Assembly: GCA_946497265.1 (NCBI GenBank)
Contig: CAMMKL010000117.1
Location: 1 to 6,816, forward strand
DNA: 6,816 nt
Direction: 5' to 3'
Source: an uncultured Clostridia bacterium
Lineage (GTDB): Bacteria; Bacillota; Clostridia; Oscillospirales; Acutalibacteraceae
This document shows positions 1 to 5,325 of this stretch, piece after piece. Under the pieces are notes generated by a model. It had not been told where the DNA came from. It did not search any database and was given only the letters and a program-made list of their open reading frames with translations. Position 1 is the first letter of the stretch, and each line of letters begins with the position of its first letter. Position numbers and translations under genes: made by a program.

Positions 1-871
1 ATTTTTTATCCACCTCCAGCCTTCTTGTTGCCGGATACAAAAAGAACACGAAGGTAAAAATGATCACAAACACCAGCAAATCGGCCACGGATAAGCGCTG
101 ATAATTCAAATTTTGAAAATTATTGTTGAAAAAATGCTGGAGCATATAGATGCTCTCATGCGGATGGGAGCCTCCCAGCAAAAACGCCTCCCGGAAAGAC
201 TTAAAACTGTTGATAATGGATATGACAAATACAAAGAAAAAAGTAGGTACCATGAGCGGCAGCGTAATCCGAAGCAGCATCGCTTTCCTGCCGGCCCCAT
301 CCACCTTGGCGGCCTCATATAGCTCTTTTGGAATGGCATTGAGCCCTGCCAGCAATAAGACGATGTTGTAGCCGCAGTTTTTCCATATGTATAACAGGAC
401 CAGCACGCCGAATGCATGCTCGGAATGAAGCCAGTCCTGACCGGAGACCCCAATCGCATTTAACATGCTGTTGAGAATGCCGAGATTGTCAAACACGATT
501 TGAAACACCAAAATAACCGAAGCCACCGGGATTACCAAAGGAAACAGGAACACGGTTCGGAAAAACAACGCTCCAGCGCATTTGCGCTGGAGCGCCATCG
601 CCAACGCAAAGGAAATTACCATAATGAGCGGCACGCTGCAAAGGATGAATTTGAAGGTGTTCCCGGCTGCCAAACGGAATGCCGCGCTGTTGATGACATT
701 TTCGTAATTGGAGAATCCGGCAAAATGAATGCCGCCTACGCCGGAAGTAAACGTATACCAAAGGCTGATCAGAAAAGGATAGACAAAAAACACGATCAGG
801 CCTATGATCGCCGGCGAGGCAAACGCTAAGCCCGTGAGCGCTTCCCGTTTTCGAAGCTTCATTCGTTTCAT
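1..871 (-). CDS. Sugar-type ABC transporter permease (MalF/UgpA-like), C-terminus cut by window edge
   Basis: This is an inner-membrane permease of a binding-protein-dependent importer, probably for a carbohydrate (CUT1 type). The frame is open for 290 codons from ATG at 871 to position 1 with no stop, so only the last few residues are likely missing. Six hydrophobic segments are visible, at about residues 12-40, 72-95, 102-127, 153-178, 204-222 and 264-281. The cytoplasmic EAA loop, which docks the ATPase, starts at E186-A187-A188 and continues with D191-G192-A193 and L204-P205, a good match to the family signature. A GGAGG at 877-881 lies 5 nt before the start. The gene begins 16 bp after the binding-protein stop, so the two are co-transcribed. 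No ATPase gene is visible. CUT1 systems often borrow a shared MsmK-like ATPase, and a partner permease usually follows. The substrate cannot be read from the sequence. Confidence 0.93.
   Translation of the reverse strand, partial: MKRMKLRKREALTGLAFASPAIIGLIVFFVYPFLISLWYTFTSGVGGIHFAGFSNYENVINSAAFRLAAGNTFKFILCSVPLIMVISFALAMALQRKCAGALFFRTVFLFPLVIPVASVILVFQIVFDNLGILNSMLNAIGVSGQDWLHSEHAFGVLVLLYIWKNCGYNIVLLLAGLNAIPKELYEAAKVDGAGRKAMLLRITLPLMVPTFFFVFVISIINSFKSFREAFLLGGSHPHESIYMLQHFFNNNFQNLNYQRLSVADLLVFVIIFTFVFFLYPATRRLEVDKK
569..594. repeat. 12-bp perfect inverted repeat inside the permease gene
   Basis: CGCTCCAGCGCA at 569-580 is followed by TT and its exact reverse complement at 583-594. It falls in the codons for about residues 93-101 of the permease, in the loop after the second membrane segment. 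It could form a strong GC-rich hairpin in the mRNA. No T-tract follows on either strand, so it is not a normal terminator. It may be chance arising from the Leu-Gln-Arg and Cys-Ala-Gly-Ala codons. Confidence 0.6.
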
Positions 872-887
872 AGCCGCCTCCGTATGT

Positions 888-2255
888 TTATTCGCTTAAA
901 TACATGGTAAGCTTTGTTTCCAAATCCCGAATGCAGGTCTCGTAATCCTTTTCCCCATTGAGATAAGGGGCCATACAATCGTTTAGATACTGGGCGGTAA
1001 CGCTCAGTTTGCTGCCGATCCATCCCGTTCCCAGGGAGCAGCTGGTGATGCGGTCCAGAACCGTGCCGTACTGCTTAATAAACTCACCCGGAGATAATCG
1101 GACCGGATACGTTATACCATCCGAATCTTCAATCGGGTTTCTGATTTTGCTGGAATAAATGCGGACCAAATCCTTGGCCGCGCTCGTTTGGACCGGGATA
1201 TCAAAAGTCGGCACATTCTGAGAAGAGCTATCTCTCAGAGAGAGCAATTTGATAAAGTTATAGGCGTTTTGTTTGTTGGGGCTGTTGGCGCGCACCGCGG
1301 CACACGAATATGCCTTGGCCTGCAAGCCGCCGTCCATCGTGGGGATGGCCGAAATGACCGGCGTTTTCTCCATCCCGGTAATGATATTCGCTTCAAGCAT
1401 CAATCCAAAGGAACCATGATATGCATATAGGTCGGAAAAAAGAGTCTGATTATTTTTCAGTGTATACAACCCTCCATAGGAAATACCCGACATCTGTAGC
1501 GGGTTTTGCTTCTCCTGCTGATAAACTCGTTTATACGCATCCACCACCTGCCGAAACGCGTCCGTATCGACATGGATGGTCTTGTTTTCATAATCCATAT
1601 AGTCCAAGCCACTGTAATTGAGATAATCCCACAACGTGATATTTCTTCCATCAAACGCGCGGCAGGAACTGTCTGTTTGGGTAAAGGGTTCGATGCTCTT
1701 GGTAAAGTCGGAAAAGGTCCCGCTTTCCAGAAGAGTGTACCCCTGACTGTCCAAATTTTCCTGGCTGCTTAAAAGAAGCGGAAGCGTATAGGTCAGCGGA
1801 ATGATATACTGCTTCTCTTTAAATACGCCGCCGTCCAAAACCGGCCTGCTGTATTCCTTCCAAAAATCGGCGTCCTGCTCCATATAAGGCGTCAAATCGC
1901 AGAAGGCGCCGGCATCCATGGTTTTATACACGTCTTCAAATTCATCCGTGAACAGGATTAGATCTGGGCCTTTTCCGGCCATGACCTCATTCTTCAAGAT
2001 TTGGACGTATTCTTCTCGGGCAGTTTCATAATTCTGGTCTTTCTGCCTGGTAATAGTAACCTCAACATCGGGGTAGCGCTGCTCAAACAGCTCCAATGCC
2101 TCCTCGTATTTCGGCGTATAGCTATAAGGAATGTATAAGGACAATTGGGAGGTTGGGGGTTCTACCGTGCCATCGCCGGCTTCGGTATCACAGGCTGTGA
2201 GCGACAGAAGTATTCCAATTAACAAAATTAGGCTGATGCATTTTTTGCTCTTCAT
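888..2255 (-). CDS. Extracellular solute-binding lipoprotein of an ABC importer (family 1)
   Basis: This is a membrane-anchored substrate-binding protein that would capture a ligand, probably a sugar or oligosaccharide, and deliver it to the permease encoded just downstream. The 455-residue length fits family 1 binding proteins. A lipoprotein signal peptide is clear: KSKK, a hydrophobic stretch at about residues 7-19, and the lipobox L19-T20-A21-C22, with Cys22 as the lipidation site. The mature N-terminus starts a typical fold (SLYIPYSY, then ALELFEQRYPDVEVTI at about residues 54-69), followed by the GKGPDLILF segment at about 94-102 that these proteins show near the ligand cleft. The ATG at 2255 has AGAAAGGA at 2266-2273 at a spacing of about 10 nt. 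The ligand is not determinable. Low sequence conservation in this family means the sugar assignment rests on the CUT1-like permease next to it. Confidence 0.93.
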   Translation of the reverse strand: MKSKKCISLILLIGILLSLTACDTEAGDGTVEPPTSQLSLYIPYSYTPKYEEALELFEQRYPDVEVTITRQKDQNYETAREEYVQILKNEVMAGKGPDLILFTDEFEDVYKTMDAGAFCDLTPYMEQDADFWKEYSRPVLDGGVFKEKQYIIPLTYTLPLLLSSQENLDSQGYTLLESGTFSDFTKSIEPFTQTDSSCRAFDGRNITLWDYLNYSGLDYMDYENKTIHVDTDAFRQVVDAYKRVYQQEKQNPLQMSGISYGGLYTLKNNQTLFSDLYAYHGSFGLMLEANIITGMEKTPVISAIPTMDGGLQAKAYSCAAVRANSPNKQNAYNFIKLLSLRDSSSQNVPTFDIPVQTSAAKDLVRIYSSKIRNPIEDSDGITYPVRLSPGEFIKQYGTVLDRITSCSLGTGWIGSKLSVTAQYLNDCMAPYLNGEKDYETCIRDLETKLTMYLSE

Positions 2256-2299
2256 GGTATTTGATTCCTTTCTTAAATTTTAACATGGTATTATATTAC

Positions 2300-2308
2300 A
2301 TTATATCA
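2300..2308 (-). promoter_or_regulatory. Likely extended -10 promoter for the ABC importer operon
   Basis: On the minus strand the sequence TGATATAAT combines a perfect -10 hexamer (2300-2305) with the TGn extension. It would give a leader of about 38 nt before the ATG at 2255. No convincing -35 is present at 16-18 nt, which an extended -10 can tolerate. The surrounding DNA is very AT-rich and holds other -10-like strings, so the exact start is uncertain. No convincing CcpA (cre) site was found nearby. Confidence 0.5.
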
Positions 2309-2422
2309 TTTTCGTTAAGTATAATAGTTTTTATCATATTAATTGATATTTTCTCATTCTATTTTCAATAATAAATATGTCTTATAATTTAGTAAAGCAA
2401 AAAAACAGGATATTTTATCAGT

Positions 2423-2461
2423 TTTTCTAATTATTATAAATTTCTTATAATAATTAGAAAA
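2423..2461. repeat. Perfect 17-bp AT-rich inverted repeat (5-nt loop)
   Basis: TTTTCTAATTATTATAA at 2423-2439 is followed by ATTTC and its exact reverse complement at 2445-2461. Only one G:C pair is present per arm, so it is a poor RNA terminator. It is better explained as a protein-binding palindrome or a cruciform-prone site. A shortened variant of the right arm, TCTTATAATTTAG, lies at 2380-2392. It sits about 170 bp upstream of the ABC operon start and 365 bp upstream of the MerR remnant. Confidence 0.75.
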
Positions 2462-2770
2462 TTTATGAAATAAAAACGTTAAACAGCAAGCTTGATGCTT
2501 ATGAAATGAATAATTTTTACATATCAAATATCGGCATACTGGACTGGCAGTATTGGTAATGTTTATTATAAACTCCCCGCATACAGCAAAACAATCTGTT
2601 GATTACTGGAATTCGAAATGATCATCTGGAAAATATTGGTCTCCATGTGCTTCTCTCTTTGGTTGACTTTTTAATCGGTCACAGCTTCGTCCAAATTCTT
2701 AAAACGATTCGTTTTCTATGTCCGAAATCCGATTAAATAATTTTTCAAATATCTTTTTGTGATGAAGACC

Positions 2771-2802
2771 TTGCTTATGACGTAGCGTAATGATTATATA
2801 AT
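2771..2802 (+). promoter_or_regulatory. MerR-type promoter with elongated spacer and operator-like dyad
   Basis: TTGCTT at 2771-2776 and TATAAT at 2797-2802 are separated by 20 bp, longer than the usual 17. MerR-family regulators act on promoters with 19-20 bp spacers by binding a dyad inside the spacer. Here GACGTAGCGT (2779-2788) is the core of an imperfect dyad centred on 2784, with arms 2775-2783 and 2785-2793. Six of nine pairs are Watson-Crick and two are G:T. The start would fall near 2809, just before the AGGAGG at 2810-2815. This looks like an autoregulatory MerR promoter that survives upstream of a broken gene. Confidence 0.5.
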
Positions 2803-2825
2803 GCGGCATAGGAGGTACAAACCAT

Positions 2826-3008
2826 ATGGAAAAATACAAAGCAAAACCGCAGGGATATATGACGATAGGCGAAGTGGCAAAGAAAATGGGTGTTACGGTT
2901 CGCACTCTTCAATCTTACGACAAAAAGAGATTTTTTACGCTCGCAGCTTACCTACCAGCCTTGTCCTATTTTATTTGCCCTTGCTATTTTTGTAATGGTA
3001 TCGCTTAG
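2826..3008 (+). pseudogene. Truncated MerR-family regulator (HTH only), probably a pseudogene
   Basis: The first 33 residues or so form a MerR-type helix-turn-helix: YMTIGEVAKKMGVTVRTL at residues 11-28, then QSYDK. Where intact relatives continue with the wing (GLL-P-x-R-x-x-x-GYR-Y), this frame reads RFFTLAAYLPALSYFICP and ends at residue 60. The wing, the second helical pair and the dimerisation helix (normally 70 or more further residues) are missing. No plus-strand frame downstream restores them, so a deletion is more likely than a simple frameshift. The Tyr usual before YDK is Ser here. The ATG at 2826 has a perfect AGGAGG at 2810-2815, 10 nt away, so the start is secure. It could still be transcribed and translated into a 60-residue peptide with a hydrophobic tail, but I would not expect normal regulation from it. 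Confidence 0.75.
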
Positions 3009-3027
3009 TATTGGAAGTATCGGATAG
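2932..3027 (+). pseudogene. Possible C-terminal membrane-protein remnant fused to the MerR break
   Basis: In the frame one base off from the MerR remnant, 31 codons ending at TAG 3025-3027 encode a membrane-like tail: polar SQLTYQPCP, then ILFALAIFVMVSLSIGSIG. It begins where the MerR similarity ends. One reading is that a deletion joined the start of a merR gene to the end of a following membrane-protein gene. The stretch is short and has no start of its own, so chance is quite possible. Confidence 0.2.
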
Positions 3028-3076
3028 CATTAGAAATAATCAGAAATTTCTTCCGGAATAGTAAGGATATCCGCTG

Positions 3077-3247
3077 ATGATAAATGGTGGATTCCAGATT
3101 AAAAATTATGGTATTCGTGTTTGTAACAAACTGAAAGAAAAAGCCGGTATTGATTGTTACTTACTACCGATTTGGGCAAAACCCTTGACACTACCCCTTG
3201 ACAAATCCAGCTTCCGCATTTGTTTATGGAATCCCATATTTTTTTGA
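3077..3247 (+). CDS. Possible small hypothetical protein, 56 residues
   Basis: The ATG at 3077 has AAGGA at 3063-3067, 9 nt upstream, and the frame runs 56 codons to TGA at 3245-3247. An in-frame stop (TAA, 3062-3064) precedes it. The product starts MINGGFQIKNYGIR, includes a basic helix-like stretch (CNKLKEKAG) and has three cysteines. I do not recognise it and see no signal peptide or membrane segment. The stop lies only 9 bp before the bidirectional hairpin terminator at 3256-3303, the layout expected of a real transcription unit. Against it, no promoter is evident, the composition is unremarkable, and it sits in an apparently decayed region. It could equally be a fragment of a lost gene or chance. 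Confidence 0.22.
   Translation: MINGGFQIKNYGIRVCNKLKEKAGIDCYLLPIWAKPLTLPLDKSSFRICLWNPIFF
3182..3203 (+). repeat. Tandem 9-bp direct repeat containing two TTGACA boxes
   Basis: CCCTTGACA occurs at 3182-3190 and again at 3195-3203, with a 13-bp period. Each copy ends in a perfect -35 hexamer. No good -10 lies 16-18 bp after either copy (TGTTTA at 3221-3226 is the nearest), and the repeat falls inside the possible 56-residue ORF. Clostridial MerR promoters often start with CTTGACACT, so this may be leftover promoter DNA. Confidence 0.4.
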
Positions 3248-3255
3248 GATAATTA

Positions 3256-3303
3256 GCAAAAACACAGGGCGCCCATTTCATTATGGGCGCCCTGTGTTTT
3301 TGC
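3256..3303. terminator. Bidirectional intrinsic terminator, 21-bp perfect stem
   Basis: The arms at 3256-3276 and 3283-3303 are exactly complementary around the loop TTCATT. The stem core is CACAGGGCGCCCAT. The arms begin with GCAAAAA and end with TTTTTGC, so each strand carries an A-tract before and a T-tract within the end of the stem. This is typical of a terminator that works both ways. It lies 21 bp beyond the stop of the minus-strand lipoprotein gene and also closes the plus-strand side. The core is nearly the same as in the hairpin at 5270-5302. Confidence 0.9.
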
Positions 3304-3324
3304 CTATGAAAATTTGAAACATAC

Positions 3325-4578
3325 TTAAAAGGTGACTTTATGCGGGGATACCTGTCCACCGGACAGCTCGTCCTTGTCAATGTAGATAAAGGAAGAAATG
3401 CTTGGGCCTTCCGTTTTTTCGTGCGAAAAGATATAGTCTTCCGCGATAAAGAGGGGGCCCTGCACTTCTTGGGTCAAATCGGCTCCATCTACATTGGAAA
3501 AATCAAAAGCCGTAACCAAATGGAATTTTTCATCATACACCCATACTTTTCTTGTAATGGACGTATCTGCTGTCATTCCGATAATTCCCCGATTATCAAT
3601 ATAAAAATATGTACCGTCCCATTGTACAGATCCGCCTGTGGGTTCTGCGGTAAAAATTTTTGTTTGATTTTCACCGTTTAAATCCATTTGAAATAAGTCC
3701 CGATTGCGCTCGTCGTCATAATTATAAAAATACTTGAAAAATATGAGAGAATCATGAAAGACAGTGGGTGTACTCGCTTCTCCTTCCGGTGCATTCATAT
3801 CCGTAACATGCAGCGATTGGTTTTCCAGGTCATAATCAACGTATTGCAGGACCCGCCCGCTGTCTCCGACCTCTTTGTAGTCGCCATTAAATCCATAATT
3901 ATAAAAGAATAAATGCTTGCCAGAAGCAGACATCCAGAAAATTCCCGGATTCTTTAAGTCATTTACATATATGGTTTTTTCCTCTTTATTCTCAAGTGAA
4001 ACTTGTACGACTTGAAATGAAGTAGAGATGTTCCCATTCCCGTTGCTGCCTTCTTCATATTCCGCATAGGAATAATAGAAAAATCCCCGGTGGACTAAAA
4101 AGGTTTGTGGGTATCCGGGAAACTCATAAATATCTTCCAGAAAGGTTCCATCTTTATCTAATTTACGTAGACAATAAACGAGTTGTCCAGAATCGTTTAA
4201 ATTGGTAATAGGCAAGTACAATGCATTATCATAAAAAAATATCTGTTGCAAAAGGAATGGATAATATGCGGAACACTCTGTCTTTTTATCTTCGTCGGCT
4301 TTCTCATGAAGACAGTTTGGGCGATTGCATAGAGGTACGGGATTTTTCTCTTCTTTGTCCATATAATACAAATAATATCCATTGCTTAAATAAAAACCAG
4401 TTTCTGATTCCGCCATCGCAAGCCCGGATCCGACCGTCATATTTAAATTGGCTTGATAATCTTTCCCCGGCAAATAAAGATCGGTAAAGGCATCAAAGGT
4501 CGAATTTGTATTTTGACAGCTACACAAAAATACAAATACAAATAAGATAGAAAGGAATACTTTAAACTTCCTATTCAC
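3325..4578 (-). CDS. Surface lipoprotein with predicted beta-propeller fold, function unknown
   Basis: This 417-residue protein has a lipoprotein signal: NRKFK, a hydrophobic run at about residues 7-18, and the lipobox L18-C19-S20-C21. The mature part shows recurring aromatic beta-strand units such as YYLYYMDKE (about 68-76), GFFYYSYAEY, KHLFFYNYGF, SLIFFKYFYNY and TYFYIDNRG, each followed by a polar turn. That pattern fits a six- to seven-bladed propeller of the TolB or DUF5050-like sort found in Firmicute lipoproteins. A compact motif LC84-NRP-NC89-L-H91, then C102-SAYY, resembles a cysteine/histidine signature I recall from such clostridial lipoproteins; it could form disulfides or bind metal. 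The start is GTG at 4578: an in-frame TGA lies at 4591-4593 and GAGGTG (4587-4592) is 8 nt upstream. It follows the secreted-protein gene by 73 bp with no promoter between them, so co-transcription is likely. Its role and partner are unknown. Confidence 0.82.
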   Translation of the reverse strand: MNRKFKVFLSILFVFVFLCSCQNTNSTFDAFTDLYLPGKDYQANLNMTVGSGLAMAESETGFYLSNGYYLYYMDKEEKNPVPLCNRPNCLHEKADEDKKTECSAYYPFLLQQIFFYDNALYLPITNLNDSGQLVYCLRKLDKDGTFLEDIYEFPGYPQTFLVHRGFFYYSYAEYEEGSNGNGNISTSFQVVQVSLENKEEKTIYVNDLKNPGIFWMSASGKHLFFYNYGFNGDYKEVGDSGRVLQYVDYDLENQSLHVTDMNAPEGEASTPTVFHDSLIFFKYFYNYDDERNRDLFQMDLNGENQTKIFTAEPTGGSVQWDGTYFYIDNRGIIGMTADTSITRKVWVYDEKFHLVTAFDFSNVDGADLTQEVQGPLFIAEDYIFSHEKTEGPSISSFIYIDKDELSGGQVSPHKVTF

Positions 4579-4605
4579 AAAAATCCCACCTCATGAGTCA
4601 CTACC

Positions 4606-4642
4606 TGCTCATGTGGAAGGCATACAGCCTTCCACATGAGCA
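4606..4642 (-). promoter_or_regulatory. Intercistronic 16-bp hairpin before the lipoprotein ribosome binding site
   Basis: The arms at 4606-4621 and 4627-4642 are perfectly complementary, with a 5-nt loop. In the minus-strand RNA it starts 9 nt after the secreted-protein stop and ends 13 nt before the GAGGTG ribosome binding site of the lipoprotein. No T-tract follows on either strand, so full termination is unlikely. An mRNA 3'-end stabiliser, a processing site or a partial attenuator between a strongly expressed first gene and a weaker second gene fits better. The ribosome-binding segment CTCATGAGGTGG resembles the hairpin's own first arm (CTCATGTGG), allowing alternative pairing. Confidence 0.75.
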
Positions 4643-4651
4643 ATAAAAATG

Positions 4652-5056
4652 CTAGCAGGACGTAGATGGATTCCAAGACATGGAGTTCCATCCGATTACA
4701 TGCCATCCATAACCCGCAAGAGCAATGGAACCGGTATAGTTCGATGAAACCGTTGCAGATGCATATGTCGACATTTCCCGGTAATCATGAATCGAATTGC
4801 TTGTATATTCGTTATAACCAGCACGCCATTTAAGTGGAACGGTTGCTTCGATGGAATTCGCATAAACGCCGAAGCTTGTGGAGGCCGTCGCATAGGCAGC
4901 GCTCAAATTATTTGTCCCTTTTGTAACATTCGCGGTTGCCGATACTCCCCCAAGTGTTGTACTGGCATTGGCAGCTGCATTTGCGGAAAAAGGCACCGCT
5001 ATAATTGCCATAGACATAGCTGCGGCAGCTAATAAAGAAATGATCTTCTTTTTCAC
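4652..5056 (-). CDS. Small secreted protein, unknown family, C-terminal lone cysteine
   Basis: This 134-residue precursor has a classical Sec signal peptide: KKK, a hydrophobic core at about residues 5-22, and a likely cleavage after S24-A25-N26-A27. It leaves a mature part of about 107 residues. That part is rich in Ala, Ser, Thr, Asn and Tyr (ATASTSFGVYANS, STYASATVSSNYTGS), suggesting beta-strands. The tail GYGWHVIGWNSMSWNPSTSC carries three tryptophans and ends in the only cysteine. I do not recognise the family. It is not a good match to lactococcin 972, although a secreted protein before a surface protein recalls bacteriocin/immunity arrangements. The GTG at 5056 is the start: TAA lies directly before it in frame, and AGGGGG (5064-5069) is 7 nt upstream. 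It is the first gene of a two-gene unit with the propeller lipoprotein. A structural surface or biofilm component and a peptide precursor are alternatives. Confidence 0.82.
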   Translation of the reverse strand: MKKKIISLLAAAAMSMAIIAVPFSANAAANASTTLGGVSATANVTKGTNNLSAAYATASTSFGVYANSIEATVPLKWRAGYNEYTSNSIHDYREMSTYASATVSSNYTGSIALAGYGWHVIGWNSMSWNPSTSC

Positions 5057-5097
5057 TTATAAGCCCCCTATCATATTTTATAGAAGTCACGCTTCCA

Positions 5098-5113
5098 AGC
5101 TGAGTTCTCAGCT
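5098..5113 (-). promoter_or_regulatory. Small hairpin in the leader of the secreted-protein gene
   Basis: AGCTGAG at 5098-5104 and CTCAGCT at 5107-5113 are complementary (in practice a 6-bp stem with a 4-nt loop). It lies in a predicted leader of about 110 nt, long for this operon. A second short pairing (GAAG at 5083-5086 with CTTC at 5092-5095) is adjacent. No known riboswitch is recognised. A role in mRNA stability is plausible. Confidence 0.35.
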
Positions 5114-5175
5114 CGTGGGGCATACATTTCCGATATCATCCAAGCATTCTAATATCAAGCATTTCCCTTAGTAAA

Positions 5176-5204
5176 ATTTTATTATAGAAACCCCAAACAG
5201 TCAA
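5176..5204 (-). promoter_or_regulatory. Promoter of the secreted protein/lipoprotein pair
   Basis: On the minus strand, TTGACT (5199-5204) and TAAAAT (5176-5181) are separated by 17 bp, close to the housekeeping sigma consensus. An overlapping perfect TATAAT lies 12 bp after the -35, at 5181-5186, too close to use it. Transcription would start near 5169, giving a leader of about 110 nt. It is the only good promoter found for the two genes downstream. Confidence 0.6.
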
Positions 5205-5269
5205 TAAGTTTATTATAAATTAACAGATCATAATTGCAAAAAAATAAAAATTTTTGGCTTATAGCAAAG

Positions 5270-5302
5270 CACAGGGCGCTCATATGAAATGAGCGCCCTG
5301 TG
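5270..5302 (-). terminator. Hairpin terminator of the small CxCxxC gene, 14-bp stem
   Basis: The arms at 5270-5283 and 5289-5302 pair perfectly around the loop ATGAA. The stem CACAGGGCGCTCAT differs from the 3256-3303 stem at one base pair, changed on both arms. It begins 23 bp after the stop of the gene at 5326 (minus strand), followed by the weakly T-rich CTTTGCTATAAG. It also insulates the promoter of the secreted-protein gene from read-through. Confidence 0.8.
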
Positions 5303-5325
5303 GTATCATCCTGTTTCAATTTGTT

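Larger units (their letters stand above)
2256..2825. other. AT-rich intergenic region, about 570 bp, no supported gene
   Basis: This stretch separates the minus-strand ABC operon from the plus-strand MerR remnant. It holds the ABC promoter, a 17-bp AT palindrome and the MerR-type promoter. The half from about 2280 to 2560 is extremely AT-rich. From 2572 to about 2730 the plus strand has a 50-odd codon open frame without an ATG, ending in LIGHSFVQILKTIRFL-like residues. I cannot assign it, and it could be a decayed coding remnant. Confidence 0.5.

Noticed and set aside
500..829. 109-residue plus-strand frame opposite the permease
   Set aside because: It is an antisense shadow of a gene with full membrane segments and the EAA motif; the product is low-complexity and basic, with no ribosome binding site.
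1208..1250. TCTCTC-A-GAGAGA palindrome in the binding-protein gene
   Set aside because: It is a short simple-sequence palindrome in a Ser/Leu/Arg coding stretch, likely chance.
2471..2486. AAAAACGTTAAACA considered as a CcpA (cre) operator
   Set aside because: The conserved G near the left end and the CA at the right position are absent, so the match to the cre consensus is too poor.
2566..2646. A 26-residue minus-strand ORF starting METNIFQMII, with an AGAGAG upstream of its ATG
   Set aside because: It is very short, in AT-rich DNA, with no promoter, terminator or recognisable family. It could be a small peptide but chance is the simpler reading.
2699..2905. 68-residue minus-strand frame overlapping the MerR start
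   Set aside because: It has no ribosome binding site that fits, runs antisense to the clear MerR HTH, and resembles no family.
3340..3681. 113-residue plus-strand frame opposite the lipoprotein
   Set aside because: It is an antisense shadow of the propeller lipoprotein; no recognisable domain and no promoter.
4652..5056. Secreted protein considered as a lactococcin 972-type bacteriocin
   Set aside because: The size and the downstream surface protein fit loosely, but I cannot align the mature sequence with that family and no ABC efflux genes follow.
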